A stretch of DNA of 64,000 bases, taken from positions 27,586,008 through 27,650,007 of the forward strand of contig CM049313.1 in assembly GCA_026874595.1 (NCBI GenBank). The letters run 5' to 3'. The DNA comes from Sipunculus nudus. Lineage: Eukaryota; Annelida; Sipuncula; Golfingiida; Sipunculidae. The translations under genes were made by a program, and so were the position numbers. This document shows, piece after piece, positions 27,941 through 39,840 of this stretch; positions within the stretch are counted from its first letter, which is position 1, and each line of letters opens with the position of its first letter. The notes under the pieces are model-generated. The model had not been told where the DNA came from, searched no databases, and saw only the letters and a list, made by a program, of their open reading frames with translations.

Positions 27941-30439
27941 TTATCGGCGGCTTGAGGGTGAAAAGTTCAAAACTCAGAGACCTTTTTCCACCCAGTGTTG
28001 GCCCTCCAAGCAAGTAACAGTCGCTAAGCGACCTTTCTCTTATTTTACAATGACGGGGATTTCAATCCAGTGCACGTGGAACGCACATCACGCATGCGCA
28101 CTAAACCAGTAGGACAGTCACAACACCGGTCAAGAGATGGCAGCAGTGTCACGCTCAGAAAATCGCCGACAGACGGCAGCAGCTTCGCAGATAGCAGATG
28201 GCAACAAACAAGTGACAATGGGGATCTCAGGTGAAGAACAGCATTGAAACACAGACTCATCAAGTTTAGGTCTGTCGTGTGAGGAACACTTATTACTTTT
28301 ATAAGTATATTTACTTTTTTTCTGTTTTTTTTTTCTCGCTTTACAAAATCTCCTAGGTTGTGCATGTTCATCATTAATTATTCTGTTCAAACGATTAATA
28401 TTGTGAAATGTCACTTAGCATTACTCCTAATGTTATTGTTAATGTAACTGACAATACTGGTGTTAGCTACAGCACATATGCAGCTCAGAACTGTTACATT
28501 ACCGTTTAGCAAGCGGAGAATTATTATGAATGTTTATACCATAACTAAAACAATTCTCTACATTTATCAACAGTCGTGTGAATATAGAGTGGCATATCTA
28601 TGTGCATGTGTATATACATATATGAGTATAAATGTGCACATTTTATTTATATCAAAATTGAGAAAAAAAATGCGTAAAACTTAGAAATAATACAGGTGGC
28701 GCCTCCAGTGTTCAGGAAATGATGAAATACTCCATGATCAATATGCATGGAATTAAAGTATCATGGCAATCAATGCATCAGTTATTCAGATACTGGAGCT
28801 TTTGTATCAATTTTTTTCATTATTCTGGGGGTACTTAAGAACCCCATAGCTCGGAGGATACAGTTCGCAGTGACCCATAATTTCACTTTTCCGGACAACC
28901 GGACGGAGGACGGACAAAGAGTGATCGCTAAGGCTCAGAAGGCTTTCATTAAATGGCCCCGTCTGGGATAGAGATATCTCACAATGGTGATCCAGATTCT
29001 CTTCAAAAGGATAGTTCCTTGTGTGCGAAGATTCTGATATTGGAGTGAAGTTTCTCATAGACAAAGTTTGGAGTGAAGATTCTAATAGACAAACCAACCA
29101 GGGAAACAAAACATAACACCTCGCCACCTGGCACAGGTGTAATAATATACAGGACTGTATTTCGTGAACGTTGGTGGCCACATATGCATATGCATGGATC
29201 GTAATACTTTCAAACGTAAAAGCATTTATACAGGTTTGCTTTCCCGCAGGAAAAATGCCATTCTGCTAAAGATTCATCCTACCATTTTATCAAACCATCA
29301 TGCAAAAAGAACATAATGTTAGCAATAGTAACAATGATATATCAGAAACGCGATTTTGCGGTGAAAAGAAACCGAGGAATATATAGGAGATAAGGGCCTA
29401 AATGCCGGAAAGTAAAAGAAATTATAGGCCATTTTTATTGGGAAAAAATGGAAAAATAGGGAGTCGGTGGAACACCACCTGTAAAATATTTCGTTTTTTT
29501 TTTGTGTCATGTTTGTTACTACGCATCAGCTACTAGCTACAGATTGGTAAAAAATTGAAAAATGCCTTTCCGTGCACGTATTTGCTTGCCTGAGACATGC
29601 GGAAAGGCAGTTTAACGACCCCTGCATTTGTGAACAAACGTGAACAAAACACTGCATTAAAGGTCGCGGACAAAGGGGCTGGATGATTCATATAGTACAA
29701 ACCGGCTGTATTTAATAAATGATTATACAAAAATGTTATATTCAGACAGCGCTTGCTTTTTTCATGCGAAAGCTTTGTCCGTCCATATCAACAACCTTTA
29801 TAATGCAATGGATTTTATCATGCGAGAAAGTGCATGCATCGAAGTGGCCGTGTCAAGTACTGGGTCTGCATGGAAGTCCATACACTGTGACATGCTCATA
29901 TACGAATCGGGCCGGGGAGGGGGGGGGGGGTGAAAATGGTGGTCATTTTGGATACGATAATATAAAAAAATGAGTTCTCTGGGTCATAATACCCTGAAAT
30001 CCATTTATTGGTTAACAGTTTGTGTTAAATGTTAAGGTAATTATGGTGTTTTTGTTTTTTAGTATTATTTTGACGGCCATTTTGTAATATGCGAATTAGC
30101 TGGAATTGCCCAAGGCTGATTTGGAAGCAAACAAAATCCACTGAGAAAAAAAATGAACATCCTAAAACAAGGTTGCAGAAAGGTTAACGGACCAGAGAAC
30201 CCAGAAAATGCGTCAAAATGAACATGAAACTGTTGATCAATTTTCGCTCTACTTCGCAGAAAATCAGTTAATTTTGGCTTTGATGGCAGGTTATGTAAAT
30301 ATATTAGATACCAGATCATACATACCTATAAAAGTGATGCGTTCAGAAGAAAACTGTTAGAGAAGGATCCCACATTAACTTAGGCACAGGAGATTGCTAG
30401 GTCTATGGAAACAGCATCAGCTCTGAGTAATAATATTTT
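27941..30439. other. Arm sequence without recognised gene
   Basis: Several short ORFs occur on both strands, the longest 124 residues at 28807-29181 minus, with no motif I recognise. A G12 run lies at 29919-29930. All of it is mirrored at 45500-47997. Confidence 0.5.
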
Positions 30440-31200
30440 TTAAAAGGTGAATTTGAAATTGTAGACCGGGTCTCGGGTTTGGGTTTGTTTAAAGAGGACC
30501 ATCACAGAGATCATGATTACTGATTGAGCGTAAGTGTTTTCGGATAAAATGCGATCGGCAAGATTGCTTTTACAATCATTGCGAGGCCCACACCAGGACT
30601 CCTTTAACTTTACCTTGAAATCTCCACCAAAAGGCAAAGCGCTTATCTGAGTATACATATCATATATATCACATAGGTTAATTAAATGTAGCTCATATTT
30701 ATCTAAACTAGCGTTAGACGATGGTAAGTATACAGAAAATGATAAAGATAACAGTTTGGATCGATAGTCAATCTGACACCAATTATCCGGTCGGAATTGC
30801 AACATTTTAACTATACTTTTTTTTATATTTTGACATGAATAAAATGGCAACTTAACCTTTGCCTCTACGAGAAGGGTCTACTGGATTAAGACTAGAGTCG
30901 GCAATCCCGAAACTAGAGTAACTGGAAGAGTTAGAGTTCAGGCTCTTTAAGGTATCATTGAAGAGCCAATGTTCCGAAATACATGCACATGAAATCAATA
31001 CTAGTATTTCTTTCTGTAACCAAGTTATCAATGTTCGGCGGCGAATACATGGCACCTCTAGCATTAAAGCAACTTATCACAAGATTGTTCATATTGTTAG
31101 GTTGGAAAAAAATATCTTGCAACAGATGATGAGGACAACAGATGTCCATCCACTCCCTTACAAATAAAAATTCAGGCCAGAAGTTCAAATCTGGCACTTA
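30440..31200 (-). pseudogene. LINE ORF2 endonuclease domain, left arm
   Basis: On the minus strand an SCFNARGAMYSPPNID start is followed by ISEHWLFNDTL with the catalytic-type Glu. Next come SVYLPSSNASLDKYELH and FGGDFKVKL, in the order expected for the apurinic-type endonuclease of non-LTR retrotransposons. The usual GDFN reads GDFK, so a key Asn is lost. Frame breaks occur near 30850 and 30960. No RT domain follows in frame. Confidence 0.7.
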
Positions 31201-31216
31201 TCTCGTTGACACAAGT

Positions 31217-31379
31217 TTACATGCAGTTTGGCACTTTGAGCAGTACCCTTTTTGTTTGGAACGATATGCAAATAAGACATAACTTTCGTTGAGTTTGTCG
31301 GGCATTTACAAATTTATCGGCGGTTGTGCTTTTTGTGTTTGGCGTCTCTTGCCTGTTACCAATATACACTGGAATTGGT
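31217..31379 (-). other. Innermost arm segment
   Basis: The minus strand is open (PIPVYIGNRQETP then TADKFVNARQTQ), and another frame gives AYRSKQKGYCSKCQTAC, which may be the C-terminus of the LINE's ORF1. Shared with 44560-44722. The product is uncertain. Confidence 0.35.
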
Positions 31380-31690
31380 CGTCCCTTGCGTAGTCTCGGC
31401 ACTGGCCGCTCGACGTGTGAAGATTAACCATTGTTCACGAGATCATTTGTCGGGTTAAAGTGACCGTTCGGATCGCCACGTGTCTGAACCGAAATGGGTT
31501 CAACAAAATCTGTTTGAGTTACCTCTAATGTCAAGGCAGTAAGATTACTATGAATACCTTCATGAGTATGATATTGAGCTGGAACAGGTATTTCAACTTC
31601 ATCAGATATTTCGGGCCGTACTATACCGACGCTTGAGAGGCGTTTTATATCATTTTTTAATACGAGACGTAAGGTCAAACAATTAATGCA
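31380..31690 (-). pseudogene. Possible gypsy pol C-terminal tail at the left inner junction
   Basis: The minus-strand ORF LRLVLKNDIKRLSSVG to TNDLVNNG, a stop, then SSHVERPVPRLRKGR resembles the low-complexity tail after a gypsy integrase. It joins the arm sequence at 31379/31380. The right arm has different gypsy sequence (DTGAKVRIQ) at the equivalent base. The assignment is tentative. Confidence 0.35.
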
Positions 31691-31904
31691 TTGACCACAT
31701 TAAACACATTTCTGTCTGCTATGTATGGCATAGGCGTATCCGGAAAGTCTATAAAACGCGGGTTACGAGTGTTCGCCACCGGGTGATTAATCGCAGATTT
31801 GCGAGAGGCATGCGAGAGGTTTCCAGAACACTTCCAAAAAATATTTGCGAGCTTTCACCAACTTTCCGCGAATCCCCTCGCAATCGCAAATTTGCGAATT
31901 TTTC

Positions 31905-32002
31905 TATTTGTGGCTGAGACCTTACTTAAGGGTCTTAGCGAAGAAGTGAGAGGTTACAGGATTCGAACCCATGACCGCCTGATCACAAGTCCGCACCTTT
32001 GT
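31905..32002 (-). mobile_element. 5'-truncated tRNA-derived SINE fragment
   Basis: The minus strand has a perfect pol III B-box GGTTCGAATCC (31959-31969) followed by TGTAACCTCTCAC. The upstream sequence GTGCGGACTTGTGATCAGGC looks like a tRNA anticodon region. No A-box is present. Confidence 0.5.
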
Positions 32003-33345
32003 TGTAATTTGATGAACACTTGGATCAGAATATTTTGTGTGAGGCTATAACATTGTAATTGTATCCGCCAAAACGAAGTTTTGCGGATACTATGTTTTTG
32101 ACCGGGTTCCGCCGCCGCCGCGTTCGTTTCCGGAGAACTCCTCTGAGACTACAAGGCGGATTTTTCCGAAACTTACACCAATTATTGGGTCAGATGTGAA
32201 CTGGTGCCTAACCAATTGGCCTTGACCTCTGACCTTTCCTCTCTGCCCAGCGTCCGTTTGTGCGTCTGTTTCCACACATAAACCCACATATCTCGGGAAC
32301 CGTTTGACCGATCAGGAAATTTTTTTACACAAATGTAGCCCTTGGATAGCTTTATAACATACACAAAAAAATGGTGGCGCCACCTGCAGCCATTTTTGCA
32401 CAGTGTCCATCTGTTCATCTGCCTTGGTTTAAAATCACTCATATCTCTGCAGTGGTTTGACTAATTCAGCTGTAATTCGGCATGCGTATACATCGTAGAT
32501 AGCTTTCTTGATTTTATGACAGGTGGCGCCACATACATTCCCATTACGCTGCAGACATCCAAGCTTATATCTCGGGAACCGTTTAACCGATCAGGGGAAA
32601 AAAATACACAAATGTAGCCCTTGGATAGCTTTATAACATACACAAAATGGTGGCGCCACCTGCAGCCATTTTTGCGCAGCGTCCATCTGTTTGTCTGCCT
32701 TGGGTTAAAATCACTCATATCTCTGAAGTGGTTTGACCAAATTACTTGAAATTCGGCATGCATATACATCCTGGATAGCTTTCTTGATTTTATGACAGGT
32801 GGCGCCAGCTTTATTCACGTTCACGCTGCAGACATTAATGCTTATATCTCCAGACTCGTTTGACCAAACAGGAAAACAAAATTGACACAAATGTAGCCCT
32901 TGGATAGCTTTATAACATACACACAAATGTTGGCTCCTCCTGCAGCCATTTTTGCAGAGTGTCCATCTGTTTGTCTGCTGTGGGATAATATCACTCATAT
33001 CTCTGCAGTGGTTTGACGTTTCAACCTGAAATTTTGCATGTGTATACATCTTGGATAGTTTCTCGTTCAAATAACAGGTGGCGCCACCTACAATCATGTT
33101 TACATGGCAGACATCCATTCTAATATGTAACACATGTAACTCTATTTCCCCTTGCCTATCAATCCATGCCTCACTTAACCCGTCCTTCTCTGATTTTGGC
33201 GGATACACGTAGTCGCTTGTCGACCTATCCGTATTCTAGTTTGATTAAAACATTGATCAGAATATTTTTAGTGAGGCTATCACTTTGTAATTTCATGAAC
33301 ACATAGATCAGAATGTTTTGATAGGGGCTATCACATTGTAATTTG
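32003..33345. repeat. 51-bp tandem units split by an inserted element
   Basis: Copies of a unit containing GATCAGAATATTTTGTGTGA and GGCTAT(A/C)ACATTGTAATT occur at about 32003-32060, 33243-33292 and 33293-33342. The 1.15 kb element below sits between the first and second. Confidence 0.7.
32061..33206. mobile_element. 1.15 kb element with GTATCCGCCAAAA terminal inverted repeats
   Basis: The left end is GTATCCGCCAAAAC and the right end is TTTTGGCGGATAC. The left end itself folds as a hairpin (32061-32090). Inside, a unit of about 280-300 bp with CACAAATGTAGCCCTTGGAT, AGCTTTATAACATACACA and GCAGCCATTTTTGC occurs three times (from about 32320, 32605 and 32885), in the same order and increasingly diverged. 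It encodes no transposase. The region also contains CCTTGACCTCTGACCTTT near 32219. Confidence 0.65.
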
Positions 33346-33849
33346 CATTTCTTATTGTCATGAGCATGGTATTTTCTATTTTGTAGCTTTCAGTTTTTAA
33401 ACCCACACTTGTGCGAGTGAAAAAGTACATTTATCAGAAATAATAACAAGAGTTATGAGTTACAGTAAACTTTACTTTCCATGTGAGCGTAAAACGTGCT
33501 TGAACAGTGTCGTTGTGGTAAACAAATTCATAAGACTATTTTGGTAAGATATTTTCATAACAAGTATATTTCATTATCAGAAGTGACACAGAATTTTTTT
33601 AACTAACTTTTATTCAACAATAATTTCACAGCTTTCCAGGTCTGCACATAGCTCTGTTATGACGTACATAAATTCTTCATTAACCAACTCTACAATTTCC
33701 AGCAACATACATGTCCAAGCAATATAAAACAATATAAAAATATACCACATTGACATGTCTAATTTCATTTCATTATAATAAACATTGTAATACAGACCAC
33801 TTTTCCATTAAATTAGACACATTCCCCTTGATATGTTGTGCAATATTCT
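33346..33849. other. AT-rich spacer sequence
   Basis: No gene or repeat recognised. Confidence 0.5.
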
Positions 33850-34260
33850 ATCTTCATATAATGTTTAAGATTATAATCATGTGCTCTGATATTTTATTCT
33901 TCCTGCTTACAGCTACATCTACATATGTATCTTTTCCCAAAATGAGTACTTTTTCCTATGATCACCATTTAAGTCTCCTAGGAATACTGTTTTCATATAA
34001 ATGCTAAAGTAATAAAATTTCAACTTATTTTGACTCCACTTTTCTAAAGATATCCAAAATGTTTTTATTATGTTACAGTCCTAGAACAGATGAGGTATAC
34101 CCTCAGTACCAAAATGTACATTTATTACCTTCCTTTAGCTTCCATTTTTTCAACCAGTATTTAGTGACAAGAATATTCTGTAAAAATCTAAATTGGAAAT
34201 TCTAAGTTTTCACATTTGTAAATACCTGTTTTGCTATTAATTATACCGATGACCAAAACA
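33850..34260 (-). pseudogene. LINE ORF2 C-terminal fragment
   Basis: The minus strand reads ILVTKYWLKKWKLKEGNKC, then GIPHLF-stop-DCNIIKTFW and ISLEKWSQNK. This is the Cys-containing region followed by the HLFW-C-FW pattern at the end of L1/Tx1-like ORF2 proteins. One frameshift and stops make it inactive. Confidence 0.6.
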
Positions 34261-34368
34261 ATCGTCTATATTCATGTATTTATTAATCCGTATTGGCTTT
34301 AAAGTAAAGCCTTCAATTTCATATTTAATGCATCTGCATATCTGCTGGCTCTGTTTAATGTATTTTTA

Positions 34369-35110
34369 TGTTACGGAACCTTATACCAACAGATCACATA
34401 ATCGTGACCAGCATAAATTTTGTTACGGAGATAAAAAATCAGATATCGCAACACTAGGCAGCGTGAAATGTCTAGGGGAATGAATAAAGAGGTCAGTGTT
34501 TTTTTTTGTTTTTTTTTTTTTTTTTGTTAACAAATAATTAAAATTTATTCTTAGAACAATCCTAACATTACAATACACTAAATCAATACAATTACACAGT
34601 ATAACAAAAATAAAATGTACAGTACCAGAGTGTCCGGATCATAGGCTTTGAATTCTGAATACCACAAATGTCACAGCTCAACAAGAGTCCTTTAACACAA
34701 ATATTCCAGATGAAATGAAAATGTAAATCTTCTCAGAAAATAGCCCGATTTAATCGCGAAAACAATCTGTTGTAATCCAAAAGTGAAGTTATGGTAATAA
34801 TCCCAAAGGCAAACTGAAGACAAATCGTATACATATAAGTTCTGCAATTATCGGAAAGGTCCAAAACTGACGAGAGAGTCAAACTCTTCCGTGTCCGCTG
34901 GTATTTTTCTCCCTCCCGGCTCTAAACACAGCCCCCCCCCTTATAGCTATTTACCCGTAGTCCAGAAACTTCCATATTCACGAACAGTCCAGCACAACAA
35001 TACACGTGCGCCCACAGCGTCTGAACAGACCCGAACCATCTAGAACACATAGAATGCTGTGTCTCCACACAGCAATACACGTGCGCCCACAGCGCCTGAA
35101 CATTCCATAC
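34369..35110 (-). mobile_element. LTR of gypsy family 1, diverged and 5'-truncated
   Basis: On the minus strand the 3' end is GGTTCCGTAACA (34369). The segments CATTCCCCTAGACATTTCAC, TTAACAAATAATT-type, ATTAGTGTA-like and GCGGACACGGAAGAG align with the other copies. A poly-T tract (34499-34526) is inserted near its end. The 5' part is cut off and joined to pol sequence. Duplicated CAATACACGTGCGCCCACAG blocks occur near 35003 and 35073. Confidence 0.65.
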
Positions 35111-35860
35111 AAACTTTTGTTTCTTCTTTAACAAATTAGTCAAAGGTTCAGCTACATTAGAAAAATTTTGACAAAACTTTCTGTAGTATCCAAAAATACC
35201 AAGAAAACGTATTATTAGCTTTTTGTTTTCTGGTCTAGGAAATGCAGAAATAACACTTATTTTAGCATCAACAGGTTTTACTTGACCCTGCCCTACAATA
35301 TTGCCCAAAAATGTTACTTATGCATGACAAAACTCGGATGTGACTAAGTTGACGGTCAGACGTGCTTCGCTGAGTCTTTCGAAGAGGTCGCGAAGAATTT
35401 GCAGATGTTTCTCCCAGGTGTCGCTATACACGATGAGGTCATCAATATACGCGGCGCAGCCCTGAATGTCCTTGACAACCATATATGGATTAGGCGCTGG
35501 ACAGTGACTGGCGATTTCTTCATACCAAACGAAATAACTTTATACTGGTACAGTCCTTGCTGCGTCACAAATGCGGACACTTCTTTCGCTCGTTCTGTCA
35601 GCGGAACTTCAGAGAAAATCCTTTTAGCAAGTCAAACTTGGAGACATATCAGGAGCTACCAACTCTATCAATACAACCATTGTATCAATATAATAATTGT
35701 ATTATTCCTCGGAATCTGGAACGTGTCAGTCTTGGTAACCAATGGGGGTTCGTCCAACGTGACGGTAAACTTTGTGGCCAAGGATATAAGCTCACCAAGG
35801 TGTGACTCCTTTGATAATTAGTCTTGTTCTGATAGCAGAACGCTCTTAAGAGGGGGTGTG
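35111..35860 (-). pseudogene. Gypsy pol fragment (reverse transcriptase)
   Basis: The minus strand encodes FVTQQGLYQYKVISFGMK, the RT active site AYIDDLIVYSDTWEKHL, then LFERLSEARLTVNL, and the post-RT segment VTFLGNIVGQGQV to IFGYYRKFCQNFSNVAEPL and TNLLKKKQKFVW. Order and motifs are those of Ty3/gypsy RT. Frameshifts and a stop (after EFCHA) break it. It is fused directly to LTR sequence at about 35110, a deletion of RNase H and integrase. Confidence 0.85.
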
Positions 35861-36186
35861 TTACGGGGTGACATAAAAGTGGACCGAACTGTCTCGCTAG
35901 TGAAGCTTGCTTTTCTAGCGGAGCGGTTGGAACGCCGGACATGTGCGCCACCGTCGTGGGTTCGAATCCCGGATCGGCCAGAAATTTCCCCTGAACAATT
36001 TGTCTTCGTAATAATATTGAATTTATCATCGTTTAGGAAAAGGAAAGTTAGGGATTCTTTCTCAAAATTATATCTTTTTGACAATAATAAATACACCAGT
36101 GAGTACCACCAAAAGAAATATTTTTCTTGAAGACCTCTTTCATTCCAATAAAGGAAGAAACCTAACATTATTATTATTATTATCAA
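35861..36186 (+). mobile_element. tRNA-derived SINE
   Basis: The pol III A-box TAGCGGAGCGG (35916-35926) and B-box GGTTCGAATCC (35959-35969) are perfect and 32 bases apart. A non-tRNA body follows, and the element ends in an (ATT)n tail near 36168-36182. Clover-leaf pairing is not evident, so this is a SINE and not a working tRNA gene. The exact 5' end is uncertain. Confidence 0.65.
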
Positions 36187-37029
36187 ACAAGTCCTTTTGA
36201 GTCATTATTCCAACATTAAATAACTCATCCCAGAAGATGATTATATTATCAATTTGGACGTGTTTATTTAACCAAGGTACCTGGTTTCCAACACCCTGTC
36301 CAAAGATGCCTCCACAGTTCCGAACATACGCGTAATCACTTCCGTTTTTTTTTTACATTTTAAAGTTTTTTTAATGGTAAATGGCTCAAAATTGGGACCA
36401 ATCCTGAAATCACGAAAATTTCAGGCACATTTCCTGGCCCCAGGGCCGAACCCTGTTTCACGAACATAATCGCAAAATACTGTTCGACCTGGGTCAGTTG
36501 TAACGCTTTGTTACTACCGCCAAAAGACAGACCAAAGAGGGGATTACCAGTGCTTAATTAATTGGTGGCTCTTCATGCAAGGCTAACTGTCAGGTATGTG
36601 CGGGTGGCTTGTTACAATCATCTTTCAGTGTTAAGTGCTCTACAGTAAGTTTCTGTGTTGCAGTCACATAATGTTTAGCGACCCGAGCTCATAATTTCTT
36701 TCTATACTTAGCTGTCTGATTCACCCTTAAAATGCCTAAACTTAAGAATATTAAGACAAAAGATATTATACGTTTATAAACTCATTTTGAAAAGTTCATT
36801 TTATACCAATTATAATACAATAAATATGATATGTCAAGTGTTGCTGAGACTTTGCAACTCGACTATAAATTAATGCCAAGTGATTTCAAGTAAGTTCTCT
36901 TTATATACCATTTTCATCATATGCAAAATGAGATAAGATAATATTGTTTCTCTTTTGCTCCCTAAACATATTATTGTTCATACACAAATATATTTTTTTT
37001 TCGTCTTTCCTAGTTAGCTGTCTCTGTTT
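36187..37029. other. Spacer sequence, nothing recognised
   Basis: No gene, repeat or motif that I can support. Confidence 0.5.
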
Positions 37030-37400
37030 ACATTGAAAAATCTACATTACTTTCCATCCAGGTGAGCCTTCTTCATGAGGGGTAAGGCCTTTTTCTTGAG
37101 TCCGTAATCCTCGGGCATAAAATCTTCAAAAATCGAATTTGTTCCGTCCTCGCCTTTTCTTTTCGCAGAAAATATCAACATCCGTCTGTCCTCCCTGCTG
37201 TTACACGTGTTTAATATCTGTCGTGGTCATTTTCTTCAGTTCTCCTTGTAACAATTTCTTTGTCAATAAGCAATTTCATCAACTTTTCTCTACAATTTTC
37301 TCCTGGCCCCTCTGGTATCCCAGGTACTCTGATTTCATATTCACTTTTTTGCCTTTTATATGCTAAGGAGTCTTTCCTCAGTGTTTCAATTTCACGTCAT
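37030..37400 (-). pseudogene. LINE ORF1 fragment
   Basis: The minus strand reads SEYEIRVPGIPEGPGENCRE then KLMKLLIDKEI, like the start of the RNA-binding domain of L1-type ORF1 proteins. A shifted frame gives DFMPEDYGLKKKALPLMKKA. It differs from the ORF1 copies in the arms. Broken by stops. Confidence 0.5.
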
Positions 37401-37734
37401 TTGTTCCTGGTCAATTTTGGTCAGATCATGTATACATACTGTTATCTGTATGAGGGAGAAACAATGTCATTATGCTGAATCTAATATCAACTGTAATTTA
37501 ATAATGAAACTAATATTCAATTTCACAAAAGTTTAAAAAGAACACAAAGAAAGCAAACAGTTTTTAACTCTTCTGAAGTAAATTATTCTTCACAACATTA
37601 ACATCCAAGCTTTTATAGCAATCTAACATTTTGTTAGTATGCACTTTAAGCCAGGTGGGTCTACACCAGACACAGCAACAGGTAAATACTTAAATTTATG
37701 TATAAGGTCTTCTTAAACGTGCGGGGGCAGAGGG

Positions 37735-37790
37735 GAAGCATAGCTCAGCTGACCAAGGGAACTGCCCCGAGTGAAGGGTTGATAATACGT
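37735..37790 (+). repeat. Degenerate tRNA-like sequence
   Basis: TAGCTCAGCTGACCAAGGGAA resembles a tRNA D-arm/A-box, and GGGTTGATAATACG about 35 bases later resembles a decayed B-box. It could be an old SINE. Weak evidence. Confidence 0.25.
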
Positions 37791-38095
37791 AGGCCGCCAC
37801 CACTGACTGCAACTGATGTATACAACACAGTTATTTATAGAAAGGTCTCCTAAAACGTGAATGAAAACTACAATATTTGGTCTATTCCTGTCAAATTTCA
37901 TATGTTAAAAGTCCTCATGTGAACGCGCTGTTAAAATTAAATGAACAGTGCTTAGAGGATTTTACATTTACGCTAAAAACTTAAAAATATACAAAATGCT
38001 GATCTAATTTCTACTATACAGTTGAATGATGATTAAATATATCATTGAAAAATTACCACATAACAGTCCTGTACAGGAGAATATAGTAACTGCAT

Positions 38096-38480
38096 ATTGA
38101 GGAATAAATAAGAAAACATGTTTGGCTTTAACGTTAGGTGAATGTTTTTCTTCATGCATAGATAAATAAGAGTATAAAAATAACATTTCCGTGTTTGAAG
38201 TGGATATTAACTTGTATTTTAAATGTTGAGGTAACTGCAGTGTTATGTTTGGTCTCGTTTAATTTTTGCCTCCAAGCTGTTTTCACAGTGAATATTATCG
38301 CAATATGTGTGTTTTAAAACGCTTAATCTTTTATGATAAATTGAAAAACATGTTTGGCTTTAATGCTTAGATACATATTCTTCCTCATTATTGATCAAAT
38401 AACAGTATAAAATATTATTTCTGCTGTTGAAGTGGATATTAATTCAATTGAATCTTTTGAGGTAATGATCAAAATTACAC
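38096..38480. repeat. Diverged tandem duplication, about 240-bp period
   Basis: The order AAACATGTTTGGCTTTAA, TTCTTC/CATGCATAGAT-like, GTATAAAA and TGAAGTGGATATTAA occurs at 38115-38220 and again at 38347-38450. Confidence 0.6.
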
Positions 38481-39419
38481 CTTTGGGCGGTCCATATTAC
38501 ATTCAGGGTGTGAATGGAGACCTATGGTAAATCATACGCTGTGCGAGAGCCCTGGTTGATCCTTAGAGAAAACTAGAGACATTCTTCTCAAGTTGAATTA
38601 AGGCAACATTATGATATCTCAGCTAAAATATGTCATATTCATCATATATCAAAGAATTTTTTTTTATCGAAAGCATATGTAAAATACACTTCGGCAGTGT
38701 TTTTTTTTTCACTTTACATATCGCTTGATAAGCACTGATCAGGTGGCAATATATATCCTCTAGGGTAAAAATAATATAATATACATATACACATTTTGAA
38801 TATACAAAAAAATTATAGCAGTAATCTTACGACAAATTTTCATGTGGATTCCATAATTTTGAATAATTAGATAATTTTTTTTAAGTTCATTGCTTTTTTC
38901 ATGTAACATCTGCATGTGCAGATTCATCATCGAGCTAATTGCTAATGATCGTAGCCCGATAAGCACCTTGTACCAACATGTCGGTCCCCACATCTTAATA
39001 TATAATGGTATCTGTTGTTTATAAATATAATTGTTCACACTTGTATCTGTATACAAGTGAGAAGTATATATATATGATTATAGTAAGCCTGATAGTAAGC
39101 CTGATCAAATTGTTTGTGTAATGTCTATGTAAATTAAAAACCAAGTATAGACCTTTACTATTTACTCTCCTATCACCCATTTATAAACTTTTAAACCATT
39201 AACTTTAATTAATTTCAATAGACATTAAGTACTAATACTTTATACATCCTTTTTCAAACTAAACTATTAAAAAATATGAACTGATTTTGGTAATAACATT
39301 AATATTTTTTAAAGCGTACACTTTACACATATTGCAATACATATAGTATATACATAATACTAGAGTTTAAACCTTCACCCAATAACTACCCTATTAAAGC
39401 TATAATTATACAAGCATTA
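38481..39419. other. AT-rich spacer sequence
   Basis: A 98-residue minus-strand ORF (38760-39056) has no recognisable feature. Nothing else seen. Confidence 0.5.
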
Positions 39420-39840
39420 TCATAAATATCTAATTGCTATAAATAGGTATGCACTGCCAAATACTAGTAAAATAAAATGGTAATTTATACACCATTAATT
39501 ATTTAACATACCGTGTCAAAGAATAACATCTATCCTGAGGCCCTAAGTAATGGATAAAAAATATGGTTTCATCTACACTCCACATCGACACAAAGGGTGA
39601 ATTGATAAATATAAACTGATAATGATAATAGTAATTTTTATATCGTGCTCCTTACACATATTGCAACAGTATAAAGCGAACCCAAACTACTTTATTGTAA
39701 CAGTAACTATACCAAAATTATAATTAGAATTTAATTACTATACATAGGTATGCACTGATAGATAATAGTCACAAAAAAGAAACATGTTAATGTATACACC
39801 ATTAATTATTTAACATACCTAAACAATGTCAAGGAATAAA
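39420..39840. repeat. Diverged tandem duplication, about 300-bp period
   Basis: ATAGGTATGCACTG followed by TATACACCATTAATTATTTA and ACATACC occurs near 39445-39512 and again near 39745-39820, with similar flanks. Confidence 0.65.

Larger units (their letters stand above)
9789..31379 (+). repeat. Left arm of giant inverted repeat
   Basis: Reverse-complement match to 44560-60247. Coordinate sums of paired features are 70036-70026 left of the 5.9 kb element and 75929-75939 right of it. Without that element and its 2-bp target duplication both arms are 15,688 bp. Located length differences are T10/A9 at about 29.5 kb, G12/C9 at 25.83 kb, (TG)12/(CA)10 at 25.04 kb and TA-tract changes. Substitutions seen are at 13547, 26584, 26750 and 30478. 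Confidence 0.95.

Noticed and set aside
32090-33208. Minus-strand ORFs with repeated MSDFxPRQxNRWTLCKNG
   Set aside because: They follow the internal repeat units of a non-coding inverted-repeat element and the copies are not frame-conserved.
35916-35980. Functional tRNA gene
   Set aside because: A- and B-boxes are perfect but acceptor and anticodon stems do not pair, and a SINE body with ATT tail follows.
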